A stretch of 64,000 nucleotides of DNA from Dimorphilus gyrociliatus (lineage: Eukaryota > Annelida > Polychaeta > Dinophilidae): positions 1,113,643 through 1,177,642 of the forward strand of contig CAJFCJ010000014.1 in NCBI GenBank assembly GCA_904063045.1, written 5' to 3'. The notes beneath the pieces were generated by a model. That model did no database searches. It saw only the letters and a list, made by a program, of their open reading frames with translations, and was not told the DNA's origin. Positions within the stretch are counted from its first letter, which is position 1. Every line of letters starts with the position of its first letter. The position numbers were made by a program, and so were the translations under genes. This document shows, in pieces, positions 1 to 10,600 of the stretch.

Positions 1-384
1 CTTGATCTGATGGAAGACGGGTATATAGTTTTACAGCGTCGGCTCCCTTTGTCCTTTGAGCGGAAGCTAGTCTGTTGATACGCAAGAAAAACAACTTAAG
101 CGACAAGAGCATAGTATTGATAGAGCTGTCGTTTAGATTCATAAAGACAGAAAAAAGCTCCTAGTGTAAAGTAAAAAGCGTTATACATAGCAAAATAATG
201 AAATTAGAAGATGAAGCTATATTAATTAATCTAGACGGCGTAATTGTGTAAGCATCCCAAGAGATTTTAATTACTAATGTCATATAAAAGACTAAAATGG
301 GTGCGGTTGTTATTTTATCCGATGGTTTATTTTTGATTATGTAATATCGGATTAGTGATTTTTAGTACATCCGGCGACAAACCT

Positions 385-2588
385 TTTCAATGTTGACAAG
401 ATCGTCATAACTTTTTTACACCTTTTTAAATCCTTTTCAATACTATCTGGTTCGTCCGTGATGAACCTGATAAGATTCGACTAGCAAGGTCAAGAGTCTG
501 GTTTATTAAACGAAGGTAAGAATGACTTACTTTTCTGCTCGGACTATAGTTTGAAGTTCGTCAGTCATCGCTTCTTTCAATCGATTTTCCACATCAGGCA
601 TACCTATCTTCATTTCGGCCATCCGCTTACTAATACCGCTCAATCCAATCGCCAATTTACTGACTTCCGTCAAATTAACCCGGCATTTATGCTTGAGAAC
701 GTCGGAGCGAATTTCTTCTACGCAAAGCTCTAAATCCGTTAAATCTTTTTCTAAAGATATTTTATCAGTGCACAGTTTATCGACGATCTTCTCAACTTCA
801 GATTTCCGACATTGGTGTTCGCCGAGCACGGTTTGTATCTTATTGAAAGAGTCCCTGAACAGATCGTGCATAGATCGTACGTTTGTCAAGTGTTTTTCTT
901 TTAGCTGCTCTTGCTCACTTTTTAATAATTGTATTTCTTTTTGAACGCTCATCAAGTGATTCAAGTACACGGAAGTAGGCTGAATTTCAGAATCAGAAAT
1001 CATCGAACTGCAATTACTCGACGGCCTATCCGGTTTTACGGCGGTTTGCACCCAAGCTGTCAGATGTGCCAATTGAGCTTCCATTGAAGCCATTCTAGCT
1101 TGAGTTTCTGGATCACGAGGAGTTGGCGTTGTAGACCCGGAATTGCCTTGCGGCTGAGAGAGGATACCTAATTCAGATGGAGTTGCATAGATTCCGTAAT
1201 TAGGCGATGTGCTCTGGCGGTATTTGTGTGGAACAGAGTAAATTGGCTCATTCATAGGATAACTTTCCCCAGGTTCAACTTCAACTACTTTTAAAACTGA
1301 TCTGTCGTGAATATCATGAACATTTTCCAATTCGTAATAAACGTTTGTTGTATGGTCTAAAATATATATTCTCTTATTTTGCCAGCCATTGCTGGACATT
1401 GAGAGTATTGAAGGAAAGGAGCGGACGAACAAAGCTCGAACAGTGTCCATGGAAGTGACTTCATTGGGCAAAGTGGCTCTTTTTGTTTCATTTCGGCAAG
1501 TCAATAAAACCAATCCTGATTTATTGGAATGTTATAGAATGGTCCCGATGGGTAGGCGTGAGCAAACACGCTAACTTACCTAAAGGCCTCTCTAGGGTCT
1601 TATTGGTAGATTTCACAACTGGAAGACTGCAACGAGCTCTACTATTTCTGCGGAATTCTTCTTCGTCCGTAAGATTTCGCACCTGATGATCATTCTAAAA
1701 GGCCCAAAGAAAAGAATAAACTAGAATTTCTTTTGAACCATTTTTACAGTTTGCACTGCCTAACAAACATAAACATTGGCGAATGCCAGCAGATTGCTAA
1801 TATATATTTTTCTATGAAAACACGTACACGCCTATTTTGCCTTACCTTTTTTACATAAGCTCCGTAGATAGCTTCAGAGTGAGCGGGGAAAGCAGACGCC
1901 AGATGCTCATATACACTACGCTTATCGCATACGCTCTACAATTGGGAAAAAAATATTATCTAATTGGGTGATAAGCGACGAAAAAGAAATGGATAAAGGG
2001 ATATTCTCTTACGCTGCAACTAGTGCTATTTGACTTTATGGATTCGACATCGGAAGAAGAGACTGTAACTGTATGGCGTCGATGTTCCTCATGGGACGAG
2101 CCGTTTACGCGTCTCTGCACGTCGTCGAAGGACGCCTTCAATCCGTGCTTTCTCCCCTCAACATTCGCTCCTGCAGAAAAGCGATTATTCGATTAGCTCT
2201 TACAGTAATACTACATTTGCTTATTTTATTTTATGGTGCTGCGCGTAGAAAATTCGTGCCAAAGCAAAAATGAGAATAAAGAGCAGCATTGTTCTCTGGC
2301 AATCCGACTCTCACACAAAGTATTCGAATATTTTTAAGCAGAAGACATTATTTTCGCCTCTAACATTATTGTTTGTCGACCGATTAGTTGGAGAGATACG
2401 CTCCAGTTCTTACATAATATTGTCAGTGTATTCGAGTTAAGCCCCCTTTGTTTGCCTCAAGTAAACTTACGTGATGCGCTGTTGGCCCTTTCATTTCTAG
2501 TTCTAGTCCATCGGTGTCTGGGCGGCGTCTCCTGAGCAGATTCCAAATTCGAGGGCGGTGTTACGGATTTACTTCGTCTTTTCACCAT
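385..2588 (-). CDS. SRCIN1/KIAA1217 (p140Cap / sickle tail)-like protein, 3' part beyond window
   Basis: Five hand-spliced exons, read from 2588 downwards: 2471-2588 (ATG at 2588), 2013-2170, 1580-1682, 531-1515 and about 385-466. Phases are consistent throughout. The large exon carries the family's diagnostic N-terminal block: CRNETKRATLPNE, then DTVRALFVRSFP, a YELENVHDIHDRSVLK segment and a PMNEPIYSVP stretch. This is the AIP3/Bud6-like region of p140Cap and sickle-tail proteins. It is followed by a Gln/Ser-rich spacer and a long charged coiled coil. The exon near 385-466 reads KFITDEPDSIEKDLKRCKK, like the conserved segment after the family's coiled coil. Vertebrate homologues are cytoskeletal scaffolds that bind Src kinases, cortactin and microtubule-tip proteins; that role here is inferred. 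No further exon could be assigned below 385, so the C-terminus probably lies left of the window. The boundaries of the last exon are approximate. Confidence 0.85.
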
Positions 2589-2610
2589 ATCTGAGGAAGA
2601 TAAACGCTTT

Positions 2611-2660
2611 ATTATGACGTCATTCCTCGTCTGACGTCATTCTCTAGTCGAGGAATGACG
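2611..2660. promoter_or_regulatory. Twin CRE palindromes inside a 12-bp inverted repeat, upstream of the SRCIN1-like start
   Basis: Two perfect TGACGTCA sites lie at 2615-2622 and 2632-2639, the first starting 27 bp upstream of the ATG at 2588. The arms CGTCATTCCTCG (2618-2629) and CGAGGAATGACG (2649-2660) are perfect reverse complements, with the second CRE in the spacer. TGACGTCA is the established CREB/ATF consensus. Promoter function is inferred from position. Confidence 0.55.
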
Positions 2661-3266
2661 CCTCTTTATGACCGTCTAACACCGTCGCCGTCTAGCGGAC
2701 GCCAACCGTTTCCGTGGAAACGGTCGAGTTTTCTCTATGGAAAACAAACGCCGTTGTAAATATAGATATAGATATACAGTATATAATTCGGTCGCGCAAG
2801 GCGCGTACGAGGCTCTATTTACAAACGTCAATGCCAAGGTCAAATTTCTAGCGGCGTCTATTTATACTAGTATAAAACCTAGCTCGTGGCATATAAGCTA
2901 ACGTATTTATATATGCAATGTATATGTACACACAACTGACGTGCTGGTTATTTGATTTCATTACATGATCGAAAATTCCAAGCCGAAACAGCGGGAAGCG
3001 TCGGGTGACATTTTAGACGCCTAATTGACTAGCGCTGTCCCTGTTCTGCTTTCTTGCCAATCATTTAGAGAAACGCTGACGGCGTTTGCGAATCAATTAA
3101 CTTCTTATCTATAGGCTTACGAAAATAGTCTAAAGCAGTTGATATTTTATATATGAAGTCGTTAATTCAATTAGGAGAGGCTTAATCGCATATGGTTAGT
3201 ATCGAATAAACTATAAACGGAGTTCTTAATGAGTGCAAAAAACTGAAACAACACCACGTGACGAAC

Positions 3267-3507
3267 CTTCGGCACGAATATGGCGAACCGTATATTTTGG
3301 AGTTGAACAATCTTCCGTCGCCGTATCTGAATCAGAATCAAGCCTTTTCAACGTCGATTGGGAATAATCCGATAATCCTCCGTCACTGGCGTCGTCTTCC
3401 ATTTTCTGGTTATTTGTCTTCTGCTCATCTTTCTTCGCCTTCTTTATAAAGTTCAACTTGAACTTTTGACGAGGCTCCTTCGACTTTGGCTTAGTACTAT
3501 CCTTCAT
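3267..3507 (-). other. Possible alternative first coding exon of the SRCIN1-like gene
   Basis: An open frame begins with ATG at 3507 (MKDSTKPKSKEP...) and encodes a Lys/Ser-rich peptide with acidic phospho-site-like stretches (LKRLDSDSDTATEDC). A GT donor (GTTCGT, weak) follows 3267 and leaves phase 1. That phase matches the acceptor of the exon at 2013-2170, so splicing would give an alternative N-terminus. Unspliced, the frame runs on to a stop at 3226 and would make a 93-residue protein. I do not recognise the sequence. It could be an unrelated small ORF. Confidence 0.3.
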
Positions 3508-4540
3508 GTAGCGCGAATAAAATTAGGTCGGCAACTGCAAGAATTCCGTAATGTAAACAATAAACTCTCGAGCGCTTCTTTCTAGAAAACGCCGGTTTTT
3601 GCGCATGTCTCTTCCATCTTAAATCTTCAATGTTCGCAGGTGAAGCGGCCAACGCTTTCTGGTGTAGATTTATTATTGCTCTGCACCCAGTCCGGTCCGA
3701 TAGGCTAGTCTACTGATAAACAACTTCGATACGGCTAGCCTTTCTGACAAATTTTTTAACACGGGACGTGCTCTTTAATATGGTTTCACTGCCTTTAATA
3801 GCAATATGGCACTTTTTTATAACTGTCGAGAGGTCGAGGGTTCGTCGGTAGAGGTCGCTTGGGATAGTTGTTCGATGACTATGGCGGCACCTAATGTTTC
3901 CCGCCATAAATAATTCGCTAGGCATTATATTACATCTTCGACTTCTTCGATGTTGGTCGATGCCAATTAGCACCTATTATCAAAAAAATAGGGAAAAGAG
4001 AAGAGGAAGTGTAATTTGATCACCGATAAAAGCGTTCTATTAGAGTTAATCAGAATATTAGCTGGGTATTGGTTAGGTTCCCAATTCCCGTTAAAGAAAA
4101 CTTAAGATGATGTACGTTTCCCTAACTAAAAAAGACGAAAACGTCCCAAAGCGCATCAATAAGCTTTTTACACGAAACCGAAGATTTTTAATATAATTAC
4201 TCAAGAGACGACATTTGCCTATTTCATGTTTCTAAAACATTCGCGTTTACAGCAAAGCAAGTTGGTATCAAGTGTTAGCTAAGGTTAAAAAGTCAGTTTT
4301 GTGTATTCTTTTCTGTGGATTTGAAGGCCCACTGCTATTTTCATTGCAGCTGTTTCGGTGCAAATGAAATGTTAAGATGCAGATCGTCATACAACTATAT
4401 TCAACAATGACGGCTATCACCCGTATTAGTCCCATGAGGTGTATTTAGAAAGCCATAAATCGTGTATATTTTCTAGAATTCCACTTTTTTTTTATAGAAA
4501 TTGTTTATAATAAGAAATAGAAATCAGTATGGAGATAGCA
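3508..4540. other. Intergenic, no convincing gene
   Basis: AT-rich sequence between the SRCIN1-like gene and the 3' end of RPA12. One minus-strand ORF (3710-3973) has no recognisable domain. I see no supported feature here. Confidence 0.5.
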
Positions 4541-5037
4541 TCAAGAATTTTCTATTTCCTGGAATCTGTAGGAGAAAGTAATGTTAATGCATATAGAAAG
4601 TTTTGAATTATTAAGGAGGTCAAAAACTTACTTGCACTGAGGACAACTGTAAAATATTGTTTGACCTTCGTCAGCTGATCTCGTTTGTCTTGTTGCGTAT
4701 GTCATACCGTCGTGACCACATTGAGAGCATTGACGATCAACTACAGGCCCAGAAAAATCTTCTGAGTGCAATCCTTCAGATTTAGCTTCTACCGTATTAA
4801 ACACTATCGTTGTTTTAATTTCTATATTATTAAATTCTGTGAGTTGCGTGTGGGAAAAATGAAAAGAATATTAACATCATTAAGATATTTCGTATAATAA
4901 GCACGTGTACCTGCAACATCGACTTCTGTCTTACATCTGTAACACTTTACTGTGGGATCTCGGCCAGGTAAGGGTAGGATTGTTCCACAAGTCGAACAGA
5001 AGTCAATTTCGGTTTTAAATAGCTTATTATCAGTCAT
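4541..5037 (-). CDS. POLR1H: DNA-directed RNA polymerase I subunit RPA12 (ZNRD1)
   Basis: Three exons (4911-5037, 4632-4836, 4541-4565) give 118 residues, close to the roughly 125 of the family. The N-terminal zinc ribbon shows [12 protein letters not shown] and then CYRC. The C-terminal TFIIS-like zinc ribbon shows [20 protein letters not shown], the catalytic-type RSADEGQT loop and a final CPQCKFQEIENS. The last 25-nt exon is needed to finish the second ribbon; without it the frame stops directly after the final Cys-Lys. RPA12 is a Pol I core subunit needed for RNA cleavage, termination and proofreading during rRNA synthesis in the nucleolus. It lies downstream of the obscurin gene on the same strand, about 1.06 kb from that gene's stop. 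Confidence 0.95.
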
Positions 5038-6094
5038 TTCTACGATTATTTCTTACTGCGAGCGATAATAAGCAAGCATTGCCCAATAATAATTAGCGCC
5101 ATCTAGTGTGAAGTTTTCTTTATAAGAAATAATAGGTAATTGCAAGGAAGAATGGAGCGAGACCGAGTGCAGTCAATCGGAAGCGATAGAAAGGTCATTC
5201 TTGTACTTTTACCACCAACTTCAATAGGGTAAACCAACTAAACGAGACTCTTTTAACCCGTCATTCACCATAGATTTCCCGTTTATATACAATCACTATT
5301 ATTTCAATATAGGCTTACTGTTACAATACAATTTTGTTTATTACAGTACTACAAAGACAATTAATTACGTCTAAGAGGCAGAGAGAGAGAGAAAAAAAAC
5401 AGCAGAGTATTAATGCTTTATTGATGAAGCTATCAAGTTGCTATCGACGAATAGATGAACAAATTCCTTTTTACATTCTTTTTTATTCCCTTTCATCGGA
5501 AAAAGACCGATTCAGCAAGCTCATAAATAAGAGAAATGTAATGCATCACATTAACTTGACGTTTTTTAATTGACATTTAAATGAAATAAATGTGCTGTCT
5601 GCCGTATATAACGTCTAAACCAATAGCCTAATCAAAGAATACACCGATAACGGCACTGACAGATTTAGTGATAAAAATTGAGAGACAATTAAATATCAAG
5701 GGACCAATAAGAAAACAGAGTAAAAGATATCTATTAAGGTTTTAGGAAGAATATTGTATATTTTCTTAGTTGAAATACGAACGAAGGAGGAAAAGAGGGA
5801 ATAAGAGTATTTAATCACAAACTGATTTGTTATGCAGCTTATCTAAACAAGAGAAGAAAATTAGTATCAGGTCTGAAGAAGTTCGAATGGGATCCAGATG
5901 AAAGCATATTGATTTTCTTAAAAGGAACCTTATCTTATTAATTTCTCAAGAATATACTTCACTAAATTTATCTACCGTCTATAGAAACAAGATGGATTTG
6001 ATAAATAGAATTTTATTAGGGAAAATCTAAAAGAATAATTGACTACAGAAACAAAAAATGGCCGTTAAAAACAAACGTTTTTTTAATAGGGGTG
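5038..6094. other. Intergenic between RPA12 5' end and obscurin 3' end
   Basis: AT-rich, with a short GA run near 5380. A plus-strand ORF at 5334-5573 is low-complexity and lacks any domain. It should hold the RPA12 promoter and the obscurin 3' UTR; no clear element was identified. Confidence 0.5.
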
Positions 6095-7620
6095 TCACTC
6101 ATCGAATTCAAAGTCGTCGAAAGCTCCGGCTGATTTACCGTATAATTTGATAAGTTCATCAGATGTTTTACTTCCGGTCATTCTCCTAGAAATGTACGAT
6201 TCTTCAAAATTTCTTAAACGGTCTGTAGTAAATATAGTAGACCGCCTCTGTTGGATTAACTGTGGACTGAGTTGTAGCCATCTATGCTCAAGGCATTCTT
6301 CGGTTGTTATTCTATTTCTATATTGATAAAAATGATAATAAAAGGATTAACGTTCCACACTTCGTATGAAATTAGTTTCATATTACTTTGGTTTCCGCTT
6401 GAAAATCTGATAGATAAACTTCAAGCCATATTTCGTTACGTTATGATAAATTTCGTGGGCATTGTATCGAACATGCTTAATATTGGAGAATGTCTCCCTT
6501 TCATCTTCACCTCTGAATGGCGATACACCGCTAAGCCTGTTTACAGGATGAAGATTACATTATTAGATGAGTAAGAAGCGAAAGAATGCGAAAATGTAAA
6601 TATTTACAGAACAAAAGCGAGAACTCCGGCTCCCCAAATATCCGCCGGCACCCCAACATAGTCGTTGATGACCTTCTCGGGAGCTGAATAGAATATGAAT
6701 TAATAATTAAAGACTATGTAACCCTAACATTAGGTTCATACCCATAAATTCTGCCGTGCCCTCTCGCATTACTTTAATACCCTCGTAGCTTGTAATCTTT
6801 CTCGATCGACCGAAATCTATTAATTTTATATCGTATCTTCTCGGCGATACCGTAATTACGTTGTCGGGCTGGATATTAAATTTTTTCCAATGAATAATTC
6901 ATTATGTAATATTGAATAGTTACTTGTAAATTTAGATGTACAATGCCTCTGTGATGTAAGAATTGTAAGGCGTCTAAGACTTGTTTCATTACGCTTGTTA
7001 CGTGATATTCTGTGTATTTATTACGTAACGACAAAGTTCTAGCAATGTTTTCACCAGATAACTTTTCCAAAACTAGAAATAGGAAGTCTTTGTATAAATA
7101 AGCTTCAAAGAGTCTGACGATATGCTCTTGGCGAACGGCCTATTAGGATAAAATACACATTACGATGATTTATAGAATACACCGGAAGTCTTTAAATATA
7201 ATTCCTCACCTTTAGCATTTCATATTCCCTTAGGCAATCTTCGTGCTTCCACTCGTCGTAACTTACGATTTTAACAACTCTTTTATCATTTTGCGAGCCT
7301 GTTTTATTGCTGCAATCTCTTATTAAAGAGTATCTTCCTCTGAAAATTAGATTATTTTGTAATATGTCACTTTTGACCCAAAACTTTCAAAATTGCTTAT
7401 GATTGATACGGTAATTTAAATTCTTACCTCCAAACTTCACTGCCAAACTTCAAATACTTTTCAGGGTCAACCTTTTCCTGCAAAAACACTTCCTGTTCAA
7501 CAAAGCCTTCGCCTTCTACACTCTTGACCTTTTCTCGTTCAACAGAAGTCTCTCTAGACGGTGTAGGTGTAGCTTCCGGCGAAGGTTGGCAGGTGGCTTG
7601 TCTAGACCTTAGCAATATCT
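6095..7620 (-). other. Obscurin kinase 2, predicted pseudokinase, and C-terminus
   Basis: After a Ser/Thr/Glu linker the kinase fold starts with a weak Gly loop (GRYSLIRDCS). Lys is kept in VVKIVSYDEW. The catalytic loop reads GIVHLNLQPDN: the catalytic Asp is Asn and the Lys is Gln. DFG is kept (LIDFGRSRK), followed by the activation-segment end TAEFMAPEKVI and DIWGAGVLAFVL. A following exon has LSGVSPFRGEDERETF. The last exon has EECLEHRWLQLS and ends FDDFEFDE. The fold appears complete, but phosphotransfer is unlikely. Confidence 0.8.
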
Positions 7621-10600
7621 TTTTCGTTGTTGAGTCAATATTAATAGAAGGCGCACCCTGATAAAAATAGTTAAAGGTTTATTATTCTTTATATTTGATA
7701 AGGAATTCCGTTACTTACTTTTGCCTTTGTTTTAACTTCAATTGAAGCCCAACTGTAAGGACTAATACCAAATTTATTTAACGCTGACACTCTAAAGCGA
7801 TAAGTCGTGTCTCTTCGTAAACCTTTCACTAATGCGCATTCATCAATAGAGTAAGTTGCTGTGGTCCAACGTTTATCCCCTTTTAGGAATAACAAATAAT
7901 TTTTTAGTTTTATAAATTTCCCAAATGATTCGTATTGTTTAAAATACTTATTAAATTTTATAAATTACCTAATTTAATATAATCGATTCTGTACGATAGA
8001 ATATATGAATTTCCATCCTGTTCGGGTTCTTCCCATATTAAGAAGGCTTCTATATCTGATATACTAGTTACGTGAGGTCGACCAGGTCTAGATGGATGAT
8101 CTAAAAACAATTAAAAATGAAAAAATTCTCTATTAGTTCCCCTGTTGAATATTAATAAGTACTAAGTGGATTTTATTTACCTCCCAATAACATTCTTGCT
8201 CTGCACGTTACTTTACCATATTTATTTCTAGCGATACACTTAAAGACTCCAAAATCGTTTGGTTTAGTCTGATATATACATATAGATAGATAGAAATTAT
8301 ATTATAATTAGTTTTAGACATCTGTAATCGGGCAATATTAATTGATAAAACCTGCAAGATTGTTAGCGTATGTCGACCTTTACCATCATCCCAAGTTCTT
8401 ACTCTTCCACCTTGAGTTAAAATTTCGTCGTTTCTGTGGGAAAAAGTTTGGATTAAACAGCTATAGTATCAATCGGAGTGTGCGCTTATACAGATCGCAT
8501 GTTTATTCAAGGTAATCAAGAACCTCACCTATACCAACTAACTGTAGGACTTGGATTTCCAATGACATAAACAGAAACAGTACACGGTTCTCCAACGTTG
8601 TATGCCTTATCATTTATTTTTGTTTTAAATATTGGCGGTAAGGCTGAAGGGAAAAAAATTACATGTAATTATTTTAACATCCGCAAAGGTTTACATTATT
8701 AACATGACCGTTATTAGTAATTTTATTTAATAAATGTTACATTTTTAATATTGCAGACAATATTTTTATTATTAATTAAGGGAATTGGAAATTTAGACAA
8801 CATTTTGACTTTTCTTTAAAGATCAGAAAGCTATGCTCCATATCTAACCGAAAACTTTCTTAAATATTGTAATGGGGCTCTTTTTAAAGATTCGTTTGAT
8901 GCTTGGAATTTGCTTAGAGGGACTGAATCGTCTCGAGAGTATTTGCCACTTCGAATAGACTTAAACAGAATGGGCGTTCTGTGCTATAATTTAGTGTATT
9001 CTACTCTATGAAAAGCTTATTGAACTGATCTAATTTCTTCCATCTTACTGCTTACTTTCATGGTACATTTCCTTGTTGGAATTGACTTGATACTTGGTTA
9101 CATTTTACCAGTTAAAAGGAGTGTTAAATATTAATAATTTCTTTTCATATCTCTAGAAAAGATCTATTCCCTTTGGAGGGTTTTTTTTAGATCTTTAGGA
9201 AATAGAAGAAACTCGCTTGTATTACATTGAGGAAAATAATTACCTTCTTGCGTATCGGCTGAGTTTTTAAGATGCCACAAGGAAGTCTTCTTCGGTTTCC
9301 TTTCCACAACTGCATTATCTTCGGCCTCTCTCTCTAAATCTCGTAAGTCTTGTCTTTCTCTTCGGGACCGACTTCTAACTGATGTTTTCGAAGATGCTCT
9401 TCTATATCTTGCCATTCGTACGTTAAATTTAACATCCTCTGCAGGGAGGAGTTGAGCTTCGGGTCCCGATTGATAAGCGGCTGACCATTCGTACCAAGTA
9501 TCTTCATCCTCGTACTCTTTTTCCCAATCGGAAGATGATCCACTACCAATTGTGGAAGGAGCTGCGCTCGTTATCATGGACGGAGGACCCATAATTTCGA
9601 GCATTCCAGCAGCTCCAGCCTCTTGAAAATCTGTGGCACATGAGAAAACTGACGAAGCTCTTGTTCTTGGTGGTGAAAAGAATCCATCGGGTTCGCTTAT
9701 TTCCGGAAGCTGCAAATTGATTTTTTCAATTATCATTATAAATCATTCTATAAAAAGAATTCGAGAAAAACAGTCGGCTGTGAATAGTTAATTAAAAAAG
9801 TTGAGCTATGATAAACAGGTGGTAAAGTATATAACTGGGGCAAAGATGTGCGAAGTATATCCTCTTTTTATATTATTTCTTGGCATTAACTGTGTCCTAA
9901 TTTCCTACCTGAAGAGCTGGAACAGTCATTGGACCGTTAATGATATCGTTAATCGATCTAGGTTCCACCATGGTTTTAATGGATCGTAAACCGCGTTGAC
10001 ATTTTCGTCGAAAGATATATGATTTATGCCTTTCCAAATTTATTTTGTCCCCTAAACCTCTTCGATTAGATAGATCAATGAAAGGATGGTCAATAGCTTG
10101 GCTAGCGGTTATTCTTTTCCTGTAAAGATTAGCGATAATCTTAAATTTTTATGAACTCTACATTTAAGGATTTTGAAAGATTTACCTAGGGTCTTTAACT
10201 AGTAAACGAGATATAAAATCTTTTGCTTCGCCTGAAACTGTGGAGAAGCTATCGTTAAAATTCCAATCAGCTTTGGCAACATTCAAAAGAGCATCTCTAT
10301 CAGATTCATTAGCAAAAGGTGAAGATCCGGATAGTCTGCAAATCATTAGGAAAAGAAGAATAAATAGAATTGAGAGGTAAAAATCTTAAATAAAAAACTA
10401 ACAAAATATATGCGATAATTCCTACGTTCCACATATCAGCCGAAGTACTTATTGGTTGATTATCAGCAACTTCCGGAGCAGCAAACTCAGGTGTACAATA
10501 CTTGGCATGTAGCTAAAAAGATAATTAAACGTTATAAATAGCCCAAATCAAAATTCCCAAATGGAAATACCAACTGGCAATCTTGGATTTAATTTTCTAG

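Noticed and set aside
3710-3973. 87-codon minus-strand ORF
   Set aside because: No recognisable motif and no phase link to the neighbouring gene.
5334-5573. 79-codon plus-strand ORF
   Set aside because: Starts in a GA simple repeat; no domain.
6284-6574. 96-codon plus-strand ORF
   Set aside because: Antisense of obscurin kinase 2 exons (LSGVSPFRGEDERETF on the minus strand).
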